This document shows positions 42,365 to 53,340 of a stretch of 64,000 nucleotides of DNA, in pieces; within the stretch, counting starts at the first letter, position 1; the number at the start of each line of letters is the position of its first letter. The stretch spans positions 6,138,001 to 6,202,000 of the forward strand of contig NZ_CP034463.1 of NCBI RefSeq assembly GCF_003955715.1, given 5' to 3'. The stretch comes from Streptomyces aquilus (GTDB taxonomy: Bacteria; Actinomycetota; Actinomycetes; Streptomycetales; Streptomycetaceae). The notes under the pieces were generated by a model. It made no database searches. It saw only the letters and a program-made list of their open reading frames with translations, and had not been told where the DNA came from. The position numbers and the translations under genes are program-made.

Positions 42365-42470
42365 GTTCGCGATCTTCGTCGGGACGAACGGGGCTCGTGG
42401 GGCACGTGAGGGGGAAGTGAACCCGACGCCATCGCCAGCAGTCAGTGCCGACTGAGAGGAGCGAGGAGCG

Positions 42471-42830
42471 GTGAACGCGTATGCGCCCATCCTCGTACTG
42501 GGAGCCCTCGGGGCAGGCTTTGCGATCTTCTCCGTGGTCATGGCCACGCTGATCGGTCCGAAGCGGTACAACCGGGCCAAGCTCGAGGCCTACGAGTGCG
42601 GGATCGAGCCGACCCCCACGCCGGCCGGCGGCGGGCGCTTCCCCATCAAGTACTACCTGACGGCGATGCTCTTCATCGTCTTCGACATCGAGATCGTCTT
42701 CCTCTACCCCTGGGCCGTCACCTTCGACGCCCTGGGTGTTTTCGGGCTCGTGGAGATGCTGCTCTTCGTGCTCACCGTCTTCGTCGCGTACGCGTACGTA
42801 TGGCGGCGCGGCGGCCTGGAATGGGACTGA
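42471..42830 (+). CDS. nuoA: NADH-quinone oxidoreductase subunit A
   Basis: 119 residues from GTG 42471, with GAGGAG upstream. Three membrane helices, with EAYECGIEP in the first loop and [11 protein letters not shown] in the second, the standard NuoA loops near the quinone cavity. It is the first gene of the 14-gene complex I operon. Complex I moves electrons from NADH to menaquinone and pumps protons across the cytoplasmic membrane. Confidence 0.97.
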   Translation: MNAYAPILVLGALGAGFAIFSVVMATLIGPKRYNRAKLEAYECGIEPTPTPAGGGRFPIKYYLTAMLFIVFDIEIVFLYPWAVTFDALGVFGLVEMLLFVLTVFVAYAYVWRRGGLEWD

Positions 42831-42844
42831 GGGGCCTTTAACTC

Positions 42845-43399
42845 ATGGGACTCGAAGAAAAGCTGCCGAGCGGTTTCCTGCTGACCACCGTCGAGCAGGC
42901 CGCGGGCTGGGTGCGCAAGGCGTCCGTCTTCCCGGCCACCTTCGGCCTGGCCTGCTGCGCCATCGAGATGATGACCACCGGCGCCGGACGCTACGACCTG
43001 GCCCGCTTCGGCATGGAGGTCTTCCGCGGCTCACCCCGCCAGGCCGACCTCATGATCGTCGCCGGCCGGGTCAGCCAGAAGATGGCGCCGGTGCTGCGGC
43101 AGGTCTACGACCAGATGCCGAACCCCAAGTGGGTCATCTCCATGGGGGTCTGCGCCTCCTCGGGCGGCATGTTCAACAACTACGCGATCGTGCAAGGCGT
43201 CGACCACATCGTCCCCGTCGACATCTATCTCCCCGGCTGCCCGCCGCGGCCGGAGATGCTCATGGACGCCATCCTCAAGCTCCACCAGAAGATCCAGGGC
43301 TCCAAGCTCGGCGTGAACGCCGAGGAAGCGGCCCGGGAGGCGGAGGAAGCGGCGCTCAAGGCCCTGCCCACGATCGAGATGAAGGGGCTGCTGCGGTGA
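42845..43399 (+). CDS. nuoB: NADH-quinone oxidoreductase subunit B
   Basis: 184 residues from ATG 42845. [11 protein letters not shown] and [10 protein letters not shown], with [10 protein letters not shown], supply the four cysteines of the N2 [4Fe-4S] cluster, the last iron-sulphur cluster before the quinone. A charged C-terminal tail ([15 protein letters not shown]) extends beyond most homologues. The stop overlaps nuoC by 4 bases. Confidence 0.97.
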   Translation: MGLEEKLPSGFLLTTVEQAAGWVRKASVFPATFGLACCAIEMMTTGAGRYDLARFGMEVFRGSPRQADLMIVAGRVSQKMAPVLRQVYDQMPNPKWVISMGVCASSGGMFNNYAIVQGVDHIVPVDIYLPGCPPRPEMLMDAILKLHQKIQGSKLGVNAEEAAREAEEAALKALPTIEMKGLLR

Positions 43400-44130
43400 G
43401 CGACGCGAACGGGGTGAACCCCGAGAAGGACCTGGGCGCCTCGAACCTTCCCGGACAGCGGGGCGAGGGTGGCGAGGAGATCCGCGTCCAGCGCGGCATG
43501 TTCGGCGCCGACAACGGCGGCGACACCTCCGGCTACGGCGGCCTCGTCCGCTCGATCCGTCTCCCGGGACCCGCGGCCCGCCCCTACGGCGGCTGGTTCG
43601 ACGAGGTCGCCGACGAGCTGGAGGGAGCCCTGGAGGAACAGGGCCTCCTGCCCGACAACGCCATCGAGAAGACGGTCGTCGACCGCGGCGAGCTCACCTT
43701 CCACATCGAGCGCGAGCACCTGCTGCGCGTCGCCCGCACCCTGCGCGACGACCCGGCCCTGCGCTTCGAGCTCTGCACGGGCGTCAGCGGCGTCCACTAC
43801 CTGCACGACAAGGGCCGCGAGCTGCACGCCGTCTACCACCTGCGCTCGATCACCCACAACCGGCTGATCCGCCTGGAGGTCAGCGCCCCGGACGCCGACC
43901 CGAAGATCCCGTCCCTGGTCTCCGTGTACCCGACCAACGACTGGCACGAGCGCGAGACCTACGACTTCTTCGGGATCGTCTTCGACGGTCACCCGGCCCT
44001 GACGCGGATCATGATGCCGGACGACTGGCAGGGCCATCCGCAGCGCAAGGACTACCCCCTCGGCGGCATCCCCGTCGAGTACAAGGGCGCCCAGATCCCG
44101 GCTCCGGACCAGCGGAGGTCGTACTCGTGA
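43396..44130 (+). CDS. nuoC: NADH-quinone oxidoreductase subunit C
   Basis: 244 residues from GTG 43396 (GTGA overlap with nuoB). The 30-kDa subunit domain runs from about residue 75, with [24 protein letters not shown] and [28 protein letters not shown]. The ~60-residue N-terminal extension ([23 protein letters not shown]) is typical of actinobacterial NuoC. It is a peripheral-arm subunit packing against NuoD. Confidence 0.95.
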   Translation: MSDANGVNPEKDLGASNLPGQRGEGGEEIRVQRGMFGADNGGDTSGYGGLVRSIRLPGPAARPYGGWFDEVADELEGALEEQGLLPDNAIEKTVVDRGELTFHIEREHLLRVARTLRDDPALRFELCTGVSGVHYLHDKGRELHAVYHLRSITHNRLIRLEVSAPDADPKIPSLVSVYPTNDWHERETYDFFGIVFDGHPALTRIMMPDDWQGHPQRKDYPLGGIPVEYKGAQIPAPDQRRSYS

Positions 44131-45449
44131 GCACTTCGCACGCAACCCCCCGCGAGACCACCGAGGGCACCGTCTACACGGTCACCGGTGGCGACTGGGA
44201 CGAGGTCGTCCAGTCCGCGGCCCGCGCCGACGACGAGCGCATCGTCGTCAACATGGGCCCCCAGCACCCGTCCACCCACGGAGTGCTGCGCCTGATCCTG
44301 GAGATCGAGGGCGAGACGGTCACCGAGGCCCGCTGCGGCATCGGCTACCTGCACACCGGCATCGAGAAGAACCTCGAGTTCCGCACGTGGACGCAGGGCA
44401 CCACGTTCGTGACGCGCATGGACTACCTGACGTCCTTCTTCAACGAGACCGCCTACTGTCTCGCCGTCGAGAAGCTCCTCGGCATCGAGGACCAGATCAC
44501 CGAGCGCGCCAAGATCATCCGAGTGCTCCTGATGGAGCTGAACCGGTTGTCCTCGCACCTGGTGTGCATCGCCACCGGCGGCATGGAACTCGGCGCCACC
44601 ACGATCATGATCTACGGATTCCGTGATCGTGAAATGATTCTCGACATCTACGAGCTCATCACGGGCCTGCGGATGAACCACGCGTACATCCGCCCCGGCG
44701 GACTCGCCCAGGACCTGCCGCCCGGCGCGGTGGACCACATCCGCGAGTTCGTGAAGAAGATGAAGAAGAACCTCCCGGAGTACGACAAGCTCGCCACCGG
44801 GAACCCCATCTTCAAGGCCCGTATGCAGGACGTCGGTTACCTCGACCTGGCCGGCTGCATGGCCCTCGGCGCCACCGGCCCGATCCTGCGCTCCACCGGC
44901 CTGCCGCACGACCTGCGCAAGTCGCAGCCCTACTGCGACTACGAGACCTACGACTTCGAGGTCCCGACCGCCGACACCTGCGACTCCTACGGGCGGTTCC
45001 TGATCCGCCTGGAGGAGATGCGCCAGTCGCTGCACATCGTCGAGCAGTGCCTGGACCGGCTCCAGCCCGGCCCGGTCATGGTCGCCGACAAGAAGATCGC
45101 CTGGCCCGCCCAGCTCGCGCTCGGCCCCGACGGTCTCGGCAACTCCCTCGACCACATCAAGAAGATCATGGGTACCTCCATGGAGGCCCTGATCCACCAC
45201 TTCAAGCTGGTCACCGAGGGCTTCCGCGTACCGCCGGGACAGGCGTACGCGGCCGTCGAGTCGCCCAAGGGCGAACTCGGGGTGCACGCGGTGTCCGACG
45301 GCGGCACCCGCCCCTTCCGGGTCCACTTCCGCGACCCGTCCTTCACCAACCTTCAGGCCATGGCGGCGATGTGCGAGGGCGGCCAGGTCGCCGACGTCAT
45401 CGTCGCCGTCGCGTCCATCGACCCCGTGATGGGAGGCGTCGACCGGTGA
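44127..45449 (+). CDS. nuoD: NADH-quinone oxidoreductase subunit D
   Basis: 440 residues from GTG 44127, overlapping nuoC. The 49-kDa subunit pattern is complete: [47 protein letters not shown] and [11 protein letters not shown]. It lines the quinone-binding pocket together with NuoB. It overlaps nuoE by 4 bases. Confidence 0.97.
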   Translation: MSTSHATPRETTEGTVYTVTGGDWDEVVQSAARADDERIVVNMGPQHPSTHGVLRLILEIEGETVTEARCGIGYLHTGIEKNLEFRTWTQGTTFVTRMDYLTSFFNETAYCLAVEKLLGIEDQITERAKIIRVLLMELNRLSSHLVCIATGGMELGATTIMIYGFRDREMILDIYELITGLRMNHAYIRPGGLAQDLPPGAVDHIREFVKKMKKNLPEYDKLATGNPIFKARMQDVGYLDLAGCMALGATGPILRSTGLPHDLRKSQPYCDYETYDFEVPTADTCDSYGRFLIRLEEMRQSLHIVEQCLDRLQPGPVMVADKKIAWPAQLALGPDGLGNSLDHIKKIMGTSMEALIHHFKLVTEGFRVPPGQAYAAVESPKGELGVHAVSDGGTRPFRVHFRDPSFTNLQAMAAMCEGGQVADVIVAVASIDPVMGGVDR

Positions 45450-46363
45450 CCACCTCTTCTTCGGAGCGGGGCGTCAGCCTGGGCATGCCCGAACTGCCCG
45501 CGCCCGCCTACCCGGACGACGTCCGAGCCCGCCTCGAGACGGACGCGCGCGAGATCATCGCCCGCTACCCCGACTCCCGGTCCGCGCTCCTTCCGCTGCT
45601 GCATCTCGTGCAGGCGGAGGAAGGCCATGTCACGCGCACCGGGATGCAGTTCTGCGCGGACGTGCTCGGCCTGACCACGGCCGAGGTCACCGCGGTCGCC
45701 ACCTTCTACACGATGTACCGGCGGCGGCCGAGCGGCGACTACCAGGTCGGCGTCTGCACCAACACACTGTGCGCGGTGATGGGCGGCGACGCGATCTTCG
45801 AGTCCCTCCAGGAGCACCTGGGCGTCGGCAACGGCGGGACCACCGAGGACGGCAAGGTCACGCTGGAGCACATCGAGTGCAACGCGGCCTGCGACTTCGC
45901 GCCGGTCGTGATGGTCAACTGGGAGTTCTTCGACAACCAGACCCCGGGCAGCGCGAAACGCCTCGTCGACGACCTGATCGCGGGCCGTCCGGTGCAGCCC
46001 ACGCGCGGGGCGCCGCTGTGCACCTTCAAGGAGACCGCGCGGATCCTCGCCGGCTTCCCCGACGAGCGGCCAGGTGCCGTCGAGGCAAGCGGCGCGGCAG
46101 GACCCGCTTCGCTGGTGGGCCTCCGCCTGGCCAGGGGAGAGGCCGCACCCGCACGCGTGGTCCATCCGCGCGACGGCGGTCCGCACGACGCCGGCACGCC
46201 TGACGCCGGTCCGCACGACGCGCCGCAGGACAGGGCGCCGCAGGACCGGACCGTGCACGAGCCGTCACCGACCGAGCATCTGAGTTCGCACGACGCGCCG
46301 CAGGACACGTCGGCCTCCGACCCGACCCACCCGGCGGGGCCTGTCGCCGAGGAGGGGGAGTGA
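45446..46363 (+). CDS. nuoE: NADH-quinone oxidoreductase subunit E (long C-terminal tail)
   Basis: 305 residues from GTG 45446. The thioredoxin-like 24-kDa domain ends near residue 205 and carries the [2Fe-2S] ligands as VCTNTLC...[10 protein letters not shown] (C-x4-C...C-x3-C). A further ~100 residues are low complexity with repeated HDAPQD- and GPHDAG-type elements, absent from most NuoE proteins. The tail is in frame up to the nuoF overlap, so it is not a frameshift product. It forms the NADH-dehydrogenase module with NuoF and NuoG. Confidence 0.95.
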   Translation: MTTSSSERGVSLGMPELPAPAYPDDVRARLETDAREIIARYPDSRSALLPLLHLVQAEEGHVTRTGMQFCADVLGLTTAEVTAVATFYTMYRRRPSGDYQVGVCTNTLCAVMGGDAIFESLQEHLGVGNGGTTEDGKVTLEHIECNAACDFAPVVMVNWEFFDNQTPGSAKRLVDDLIAGRPVQPTRGAPLCTFKETARILAGFPDERPGAVEASGAAGPASLVGLRLARGEAAPARVVHPRDGGPHDAGTPDAGPHDAPQDRAPQDRTVHEPSPTEHLSSHDAPQDTSASDPTHPAGPVAEEGE

Positions 46364-47712
46364 TGACCTTGGCACCCGAGCTGAAAGACACCAGCCCCGA
46401 GAAGCTGCTCGCACCCGTGCTGTCGGCCTTCTGGGACGAGGACAGGTCCTGGACGCTGGACGTCTACAAGAGGCACGAGGGATACGAGGGCCTGCGCAAG
46501 GCGCTCGCGATGTCGCCGGACGACCTGATCGCGTACGTCAAGGACTCCGGTCTGCGCGGTCGCGGCGGCGCGGGATTCCCCACGGGAATGAAATGGCAGT
46601 TCATTCCCCAGGGGGATGGAAAGCCGCACTATCTAGTTGTCAACGCCGACGAATCGGAGCCCGGAACCTGCAAGGACATTCCGCTCCTCTTCGCGAACCC
46701 GCATAGCCTCATCGAGGGCATGATCATCGCGTGTTATGCCATCAGGTCGTTGCATGCCTTCATCTATCTGCGCGGTGAAGTGGTGCCAGTGCTGCGGCGG
46801 TTGCACTCGGCCGTGAGCGAGGCCTACGCGGCCGGCTACCTCGGGAAGAACATCCTGGGCAGCGGGCTCGATCTCGACATCACCGTGCACGCGGGCGCGG
46901 GCGCGTACATCTGCGGTGAGGAGACCGCACTCCTCGACTCGCTCGAAGGCCGTCGTGGTCAACCGCGGCTCCGTCCCCCCTTTCCTGCGGTCGCAGGCCT
47001 CTATGCCTGCCCGACTGTGGTGAATAACGTCGAATCGATCGCGTCGGTTCCCGCGATTCTGCATCGGGGCAAAGAATGGTTCCGGTCGATGGGAAGCGAG
47101 AAGTCCCCGGGCTTCACGCTCTATTCGCTCAGCGGCCACGTCGCCAGCCCCGGCCAGTACGAGGCCCCGCTCGGCATCACACTGCGCCAGCTGCTGGAGA
47201 TGAGCGGCGGCATGCGACCCGGGCACCGGCTCAAGTTCTGGACGCCGGGCGGCTCCTCGACGCCGATGTTCACCGACGAGCACCTCGACGTCCCTCTTGA
47301 CTACGAAGGAGTGGGTGCCGCGGGTTCCATGCTCGGCACCAAAGCTCTGCAGTGCTTCGACGAGACCACCTGCGTCGTGCGCGCCGTCACCCGCTGGACC
47401 GAGTTCTACGCCCACGAGTCCTGCGGCAAGTGCACGCCCTGCCGCGAAGGCACGTACTGGCTGGTGCAGTTGCTGCGCGACATCGAGGCCGGCAAGGGCG
47501 TCATGTCCGACCTCGACAAGCTGAACGACATCGCCGACAACATCAACGGCAAGTCGTTCTGCGCCCTCGGCGACGGCGCCGCCTCGCCGATCTTCTCCTC
47601 GCTGAAGTACTTCCGCGAGGAGTACGAGCAGCACATCACGGGCCGCGGCTGCCCCTTCGACCCGGCCAAGTCCACGGTCTGGGCCGACTCCCGCACGGAG
47701 GTGAACGCATGA
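46363..47712 (+). CDS. nuoF: NADH-quinone oxidoreductase subunit F
   Basis: 449 residues from ATG 46363, which fits GGAGGGGG better than the overlapping GTG 46360. FMN/NADH site [47 protein letters not shown]. The [4Fe-4S] ligands are in [12 protein letters not shown] and a later FCALGDGA. It is the NADH-oxidising subunit. A stretch at about 46570-46790 uses codons ending in A/T more than its neighbours. The overlap with nuoG is 4 bases. Confidence 0.97.
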   Translation: MTLAPELKDTSPEKLLAPVLSAFWDEDRSWTLDVYKRHEGYEGLRKALAMSPDDLIAYVKDSGLRGRGGAGFPTGMKWQFIPQGDGKPHYLVVNADESEPGTCKDIPLLFANPHSLIEGMIIACYAIRSLHAFIYLRGEVVPVLRRLHSAVSEAYAAGYLGKNILGSGLDLDITVHAGAGAYICGEETALLDSLEGRRGQPRLRPPFPAVAGLYACPTVVNNVESIASVPAILHRGKEWFRSMGSEKSPGFTLYSLSGHVASPGQYEAPLGITLRQLLEMSGGMRPGHRLKFWTPGGSSTPMFTDEHLDVPLDYEGVGAAGSMLGTKALQCFDETTCVVRAVTRWTEFYAHESCGKCTPCREGTYWLVQLLRDIEAGKGVMSDLDKLNDIADNINGKSFCALGDGAASPIFSSLKYFREEYEQHITGRGCPFDPAKSTVWADSRTEVNA

Positions 47713-50213
47713 CGGTGACCACGAGCGCTCCCTCGGGCGGGGGAGAGGCGGCGGTCCCGCCGGAGGATCTCGTCTCGCTGACCATCGACGGCGCCGAGAT
47801 CAGCGTGCCCAAGGGCACCCTGGTCATCCGGGCCGCCGAGCAGCTCGGCATCGAGATCCCGCGCTTCTGCGACCACCCCCTGCTCGACCCGGCCGGCGCC
47901 TGCCGCCAGTGCATCGTCGAGGTCGAGGGCCAGCGCAAGCCGATGGCGTCGTGCACCATCACCTGCACCGACGGCATGGTGGTGAAGACCCACCTCACCT
48001 CGCCGGCCGCCGAGAAGGCGCAGCACGGTGTGATGGAGCTCCTCCTCATCAACCACCCCCTCGACTGCCCGGTCTGCGACAAGGGCGGCGAGTGCCCCTT
48101 GCAGAACCAGGCCATGTCGCACGGCCAGTCCGAGTCCCGCTTCGAGGGCAAGAAGCGGACGTACGAGAAGCCGGTGCCGATCTCCACGCAGGTGCTGCTC
48201 GACCGTGAGCGGTGCGTGCTGTGCGCCCGCTGCACCCGGTTCTCCAACCAGGTCGCGGGCGACCCGATGATCGAGCTGGTCGAACGCGGTGCGCTCCAGC
48301 AGGTCGGTACCGGTGAGGGTGACCCGTTCGAGTCGTACTTCTCCGGCAACACCATCCAGATCTGCCCGGTCGGCGCGCTCACCTCGGCGGCGTACCGCTT
48401 CCGCTCCCGCCCCTTCGACCTGGTCTCCACGCCGAGCGTGTGCGAGCACTGCTCCGGCGGCTGCGCCACCCGCACCGACCACCGGCGCGGCAAGGTCATG
48501 CGCAAGCTCGCCGCCAACGACCCCGAGGTCAACGAGGAGTGGATCTGCGACAAGGGGCGGTTCGCCTTCCGGTACGCGCAGCAGCGCGACCGGCTGGAGA
48601 CGCCCCTGGTCCGCAACCCCGAGGGTGACCTCGTCCCGGCCTCCTGGCCGGAGGCGCTGGAGATCGCCGCGCAGGGCCTGCTCGCCTCGCGCGGCCGGAC
48701 CGGTGTGCTGACCGGCGGCCGGCTCACCATCGAGGACGCCTACGCGTACAGCAAGTTCACGCGCGTGGCGCTCGACACCAACGACATCGACTTCCGCGCG
48801 CGCGTGCACAGCGGCGAGGAGGCCGACTTCCTGGCCGCCCGGATCGCCGGCCACGGCCGCGACCTCGACGGTACGGGCGTCACGTACACCGCGCTGGAGA
48901 AGGCCCCCGCGGTCCTGCTGGTCGGGTTCGAGGCCGAGGAGGAGGCGCCCGGTGTCTTCCTGCGGCTGCGCAAGGCCTGGCGCAAGCACGGACAGAAGGT
49001 CTTCTCGCTGGCCACGTACGCCACGCGCGGCCTGACCAAGGCGGGCGGCACGCTGCTGCCGGCCGCCCCCGGCACCGAGACCGAGTGGCTGGACGCGCTC
49101 GCGGGCGGCGTCGGCCTGGAGGAGGGCGGCGCGCAGGCCGCCGAGGCGCTGCGGGCCGAGGGCGCGGTCATCGTCGTCGGCGAGCGGCTGGCCGCCGTGG
49201 CGGGCGGACTGACCGCCGCCGTACGGGCCGCGTCCGCGACCGGGGCCCAGCTGGTGTGGATCCCGCGCAGGGCGGGGGAGCGCGGTGCCGTCGAGGCCGG
49301 TGCGCTGCCGACGCTGCTGCCGGGCGGCCGTCCGGCCACCGACCCGCGTGCGCGTGAGGAGGTCGCCGCCGCCTGGGGCGTCGCCGAACTCCCGCACCGC
49401 TACGGCCGGGACACCACGCAGATCATCGAGGCCGCCACCACCGGCGAGCTCCAGGCGCTGCTCGTCGCCGGCGTCGAGGTCGCCGACCTGCCCGACCCGG
49501 CACGCGCGCGTGAGGCGCTCGGCGAGGTCGGCTTCCTGGTCTCGCTGGAGCTGCGGCCCAGCGAGGTCACCGAGCTCGCGGACGTCGTCCTGCCGGTCGC
49601 CGCGGTCGCCGAGAAGGCCGGCACCTTCCTCAACTGGGAAGGCAGGGTGCGCTTCTTCGAGGCCGCGCTCAAGCCCGACCAGATGACCCGCCGCCTCGCG
49701 CCGACCGACGCGCGCGTGCTGCAGATGCTGGCCGACGCCATGGACGTCCACCTGGGTCTGCCGGACCTGCGGACCGTGCGCGGCGAGATCGACCGGCTCG
49801 GCGCCTGGGACGGCCCTCGGGCCACCGAACCGCTGGAGACGGCGGCCCAGTTGCCGAGGCCCGCCGCAGGAGAGGCCGTCCTCGCCGGACACCGGCTGCT
49901 GCTCGACCAGGGCCGCCTCCAGGAGGGCGACGAGGCGCTCGCGGGCACCCGGCACGCCGCCCACGCGCGCGTGTCGGCCGCGACCGCCGCCGAGGTCGGC
50001 GTCAAGGACGGCGACGTCCTGGCCGTGACCGGCTCCTCCGGAGTCGTCGAACTCCCGCTCCAGGTCACCGAGATGCCCGACCGCGTGGTCTGGCTGCCGC
50101 TGAACTCCGTGGGCGGGGGCGTCGCCTCCGACGCCGGTGTGCTGCCCGGCTCTCTCGTCCGCATCGGCCCGGCGACGCCCGCAGCCGAAGCCCCCAAGGA
50201 GGTGGAGGCATGA
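47709..50213 (+). CDS. nuoG: NADH-quinone oxidoreductase subunit G
   Basis: 834 residues from ATG 47709. The N-terminal [2Fe-2S] ferredoxin domain has FCDHPLL...[12 protein letters not shown], followed by [17 protein letters not shown] and [10 protein letters not shown] clusters. A molybdopterin-oxidoreductase-like region then begins with [15 protein letters not shown] and carries an extra cluster. The rest (about 300-834) is the non-catalytic oxidoreductase-like domain. It is the largest peripheral-arm subunit. An 852-codon antisense frame is a GC artefact. Confidence 0.96.
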   Translation: MTVTTSAPSGGGEAAVPPEDLVSLTIDGAEISVPKGTLVIRAAEQLGIEIPRFCDHPLLDPAGACRQCIVEVEGQRKPMASCTITCTDGMVVKTHLTSPAAEKAQHGVMELLLINHPLDCPVCDKGGECPLQNQAMSHGQSESRFEGKKRTYEKPVPISTQVLLDRERCVLCARCTRFSNQVAGDPMIELVERGALQQVGTGEGDPFESYFSGNTIQICPVGALTSAAYRFRSRPFDLVSTPSVCEHCSGGCATRTDHRRGKVMRKLAANDPEVNEEWICDKGRFAFRYAQQRDRLETPLVRNPEGDLVPASWPEALEIAAQGLLASRGRTGVLTGGRLTIEDAYAYSKFTRVALDTNDIDFRARVHSGEEADFLAARIAGHGRDLDGTGVTYTALEKAPAVLLVGFEAEEEAPGVFLRLRKAWRKHGQKVFSLATYATRGLTKAGGTLLPAAPGTETEWLDALAGGVGLEEGGAQAAEALRAEGAVIVVGERLAAVAGGLTAAVRAASATGAQLVWIPRRAGERGAVEAGALPTLLPGGRPATDPRAREEVAAAWGVAELPHRYGRDTTQIIEAATTGELQALLVAGVEVADLPDPARAREALGEVGFLVSLELRPSEVTELADVVLPVAAVAEKAGTFLNWEGRVRFFEAALKPDQMTRRLAPTDARVLQMLADAMDVHLGLPDLRTVRGEIDRLGAWDGPRATEPLETAAQLPRPAAGEAVLAGHRLLLDQGRLQEGDEALAGTRHAAHARVSAATAAEVGVKDGDVLAVTGSSGVVELPLQVTEMPDRVVWLPLNSVGGGVASDAGVLPGSLVRIGPATPAAEAPKEVEA

Positions 50214-51571
50214 GCCCGTCCCTCGCGGCGGAAGACCTCTCGATGTTCGGCACCGACCCCTGGTGGCTCGTTGTCGTCAAGGCCGTCTTCTGCTTCGCGT
50301 TCCTGATGGTGACCGTGCTGTTCTCCATCGTCTGGGAGCGCAAGGTCGTCGCCTGGATGCAGCTGCGCATCGGCCCCAACCGGCACGGCCCCTGGGGCAT
50401 GCTCCAGTCGCTCGCCGACGGCGTGAAGCTGATGCTCAAGGAAGACGTCATCGTCAAGCGCGCGGACAAGGTGGTCTACATCCTCGCGCCGATCATCGCG
50501 GCCATCCCGGCCTTCATGGCGATCGCGGTGATCCCCTTCGGCCCGGCCGGCAACGAGATCTCGATCTTCGGCCAGCGCACCACGATGCAGCTCACCGACC
50601 TGCCGATCGCGATGCTCTACATCCTCGCGGTCGCCTCGGTCGGCATCTACGGCATCGTGCTCGCCGGCTGGAGTTCCGGATCGACCTACCCGCTCCTCGG
50701 CGGCCTGCGCTCCTGCGCGCAGATGATCTCGTACGAGATCGCCATGGGCGCCGCCTTCGCCTCGGTGTTCCTCTACTCCGGGTCGATGTCGACCTCGGCG
50801 ATCGTCGAGGCGCAGCAGGACCGCTGGTACGTCATCCTGCTGCCGGTCTCCTTCATCATCTACATCGTCACGATGGTCGGCGAGACCAACCGCGCCCCCT
50901 TCGACATGCCGGAGTCCGAGGGCGACCTCGTCGGCGGCTTCAACACCGAGTACTCGTCGATCAAGTTCGCGCTGTTCATGCTCGCCGAGTACGTGAACAT
51001 GGTGACGGTCTCGGCGGTGTCCGTGACCCTCTTCCTCGGCGGCTGGCGGGCCCCCTGGCCCATCAGCACCTTCTGGGAGGGCGCCAACCACGGCTGGTGG
51101 CCGCTGCTCTGGTTCGTCATCAAGGTCCAGCTGCTGCTGTTCTTCTTCATCTGGCTGCGCGGCACGCTCCCTCGCGTCCGCTACGACCAGTTGATGAAGC
51201 TCGGCTGGAAGGTTCTGATCCCGGTCTCCGTGGTGTGGCTGATGCTCGTCGCGACCGTGCGGACCCTCAGGAACGAGAACTACGACTTCGCCGACATCGC
51301 CCTCTACATCGGCGGCGGTGTCCTGGTCCTGCTGTTGCTCTCCTTCGTCGCCGACATGTTCCGCGGCAAGTCCAAGGAGGACGAGCCCGCGGCGGCCGTC
51401 GGATTCGACCCGATGGCCGGCGGATTCCCCGTACCGCCGCTGCCCGGACAGGAGTTGCCGGCCGTGCCGAGGCGTCGCTCGCGGCAGGAGCGGGAGCTGA
51501 TTGTCAGTGGTGGCGTGAATACTCAGAGTGACGACGGATCTCTGGATGGAAAGGAGGCGTCCGATGGCTGA
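50210..51571 (+). CDS. nuoH: NADH-quinone oxidoreductase subunit H
   Basis: 453 residues from ATG 50210, overlapping nuoG. Eight-helix membrane subunit with the quinone-chamber loops [15 protein letters not shown] and [20 protein letters not shown]. The last ~60 residues form a Pro/Arg-rich cytoplasmic tail ([20 protein letters not shown]) beyond the usual end, as in other actinobacteria. It overlaps nuoI by 8 bases. Confidence 0.97.
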   Translation: MSPSLAAEDLSMFGTDPWWLVVVKAVFCFAFLMVTVLFSIVWERKVVAWMQLRIGPNRHGPWGMLQSLADGVKLMLKEDVIVKRADKVVYILAPIIAAIPAFMAIAVIPFGPAGNEISIFGQRTTMQLTDLPIAMLYILAVASVGIYGIVLAGWSSGSTYPLLGGLRSCAQMISYEIAMGAAFASVFLYSGSMSTSAIVEAQQDRWYVILLPVSFIIYIVTMVGETNRAPFDMPESEGDLVGGFNTEYSSIKFALFMLAEYVNMVTVSAVSVTLFLGGWRAPWPISTFWEGANHGWWPLLWFVIKVQLLLFFFIWLRGTLPRVRYDQLMKLGWKVLIPVSVVWLMLVATVRTLRNENYDFADIALYIGGGVLVLLLLSFVADMFRGKSKEDEPAAAVGFDPMAGGFPVPPLPGQELPAVPRRRSRQERELIVSGGVNTQSDDGSLDGKEASDG

Positions 51572-52193
51572 GGAGCCCAAGGAGACCAAGCCCGGTTTCA
51601 TGAACCCTGTCGCCGGCTTCGGCGTGACCTTCAAGGCCATGTTCAAGAAGCGGCTGACCGAGCAGTACCCGGAGCAGCAGAAGACCACCGCTCCCCGCTT
51701 CCACGGACGGCACCAGCTCAACCGCCATCCGGACGGCCTGGAGAAGTGCGTCGGCTGCGAGCTGTGCGCCTGGGCCTGCCCCGCCGACGCCATCTATGTG
51801 GAGGGCGCCGACAACACGGACGAGGAGCGCTACTCGCCGGGCGAGCGGTACGGCCGCGTCTACCAGATCAACTACGCCCGCTGCATCCTGTGCGGCCTGT
51901 GCATCGAGGCGTGCCCCACGCGCGCGTTGACGATGACCAACGAGTTCGAGCTCGCCGACTCCAGCCGCGCGAACCTGATCTACACCAAGGAGCAGCTGCT
52001 CGCCGGTCTGGAAGACGGCATGGTCGACACGCCCCACGCGATCTACCCGGGCACCGACGAGCAGGACTACTACCGGGGCCTGGTGACCGAGGCCGCGCCC
52101 GGCACGGTCCAGCAGGTCGCCGTGTCCAAGGGCGAGCTGCATCCATCGGCAAGCCCTTCGGGCGCGTCCGAGGAAGAGGAGGCGACGGCATGA
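51564..52193 (+). CDS. nuoI: NADH-quinone oxidoreductase subunit I
   Basis: 209 residues from ATG 51564, preceded by AAAGGAGG, the strongest ribosome site of the operon. Two [4Fe-4S] motifs: [12 protein letters not shown] and [12 protein letters not shown]. They pass electrons towards NuoB. The C-terminal ~50 residues are an extension rich in Glu and Ser. It overlaps nuoJ by 4 bases. Confidence 0.97.
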   Translation: MAEEPKETKPGFMNPVAGFGVTFKAMFKKRLTEQYPEQQKTTAPRFHGRHQLNRHPDGLEKCVGCELCAWACPADAIYVEGADNTDEERYSPGERYGRVYQINYARCILCGLCIEACPTRALTMTNEFELADSSRANLIYTKEQLLAGLEDGMVDTPHAIYPGTDEQDYYRGLVTEAAPGTVQQVAVSKGELHPSASPSGASEEEEATA

Positions 52194-53029
52194 GCAATCT
52201 CGCCGCCTACTCCACCTCGACCGGCGAGGCCTTCCAGTTCTGGGTGCTCGGCACCGTCGCCGTGCTCGGCGCCCTGGCCACCGTGTTCATGAAGAAGGCC
52301 GTGCACAGCGCGCTGTCGCTCGCCGGGACCATGATCATCCTGGCGGTGTTCTACCTCGCCAACGGCGCCTACTTCCTGGGCATCGTGCAGATCGTCGTCT
52401 ACACCGGCGCGATCATGATGCTGTTCCTCTTCGTGGTGATGCTCGTCGGCGTCACGGCCGCCGACTCCCTGAAGGAGACCATCAAGGGCCAGCGCTGGCT
52501 GGCCCTTCTCTGCGGGCTCGGCTTCGGCATCCTGCTGATCGCGGGCATCGGCAACGCCTCGCTCACGGAGTTCAACGGCCTGGCGCAGGCGAACGCGAAC
52601 GGCAACGTGGAGGGCCTCGCGAATTTCATCTTCACCAAGTACGTCTTCGCCTTCGAAATCACCGGCGCCCTGCTGATCACGGCCGCCGTCGGCGCCATGG
52701 TGCTCACCCACCGCGAGCGCACCGAGCGCGCCAAGACCCAGCGCGAGCTGGCCGAGGAGCGCGTCCGCGCGGGCAAGCACGTACCGCCGCTGCCGGCCCC
52801 CGGCGTCTACGCCCGGCACAACGCCGTGGACATCGCGGGCCTGCTGCCCGACGGCACCCCGTCGGAGCTCACGGTCAGCAAGACGCTCCGCGAGCGCGGC
52901 CAGATCCGGGACGTCTCCCAGGAGGCGCTCAACGACCTCAAGGCGCTGGAGCAGCGCTCCGAGGAACGCCTGGAGCGCACCGCGGTCGAGCCGGCCAACC
53001 TCAAGCGGGCCGAGGAGGCGTCGAAGTGA
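52190..53029 (+). CDS. nuoJ: NADH-quinone oxidoreductase subunit J
   Basis: 279 residues from ATG 52190. Five membrane helices with the typical [27 protein letters not shown] stretch. The C-terminus adds ~100 residues of charged cytoplasmic sequence ([18 protein letters not shown]), longer than in enterobacterial NuoJ but usual in actinobacteria. It overlaps nuoK by 4 bases (GTGA). Confidence 0.96.
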
Positions 53030-53325
53030 ACCCCGTCAACTACCTCTACCTCGCGGCCCTGTTGTTCACGATCGGCGCCACCGGCGTACTGATCAGGCGC
53101 AACGCGATCGTCGTGTTCATGTGCATCGAGCTCATGCTCAACGCCTGCAACCTCGCGTTCGTCGCCTTCTCCCGGATGCACGGCAATCTCGACGGCCAGA
53201 TCATCGCGTTCTTCACGATGGTCGTCGCCGCCGCCGAGGTCGTGGTCGGGCTCGCGATCATCGTGTCCCTGTTCCGTTCCCGCCACTCGGCGTCGGTCGA
53301 CGACGCCAGCCTGATGAAGCTCTGA
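53026..53325 (+). CDS. nuoK: NADH-quinone oxidoreductase subunit K
   Basis: 99 residues from GTG 53026, three membrane helices. [18 protein letters not shown] carries the conserved Glu of the proton path in helix 2 (IELMLNA), and [21 protein letters not shown] the second Glu. Complete length for the family. Confidence 0.97.
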
Positions 53326-53340
53326 GGGGTCGGAAGAATC

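Larger units (their letters stand above)
41716..42470. other. Long divergent intergenic region, NlpC/P60 / nuo operon
   Basis: The gap holds the nuo regulatory region, listed separately, and several palindromes. CCGTGATCACGG lies at 41857-41868 in the leader of the hydrolase gene, TCACC-TCT-GGTGA at 42193-42205, and GGTGATC...GATCACC at 42201-42207/42230-42236. GTG-N6-ATCAC occurs twice near 42266-42310. No coding sequence is supported. Leaders of wall hydrolases in actinobacteria can carry c-di-AMP riboswitches; I could not match one here. Confidence 0.5.

Noticed and set aside
47406..49964. 852-codon open frame antisense to nuoG
   Set aside because: It mirrors nuoG exactly; in this GC-rich DNA antisense frames stay open by codon bias, and its protein has no domain and an extreme Arg/Gly/Asp composition.
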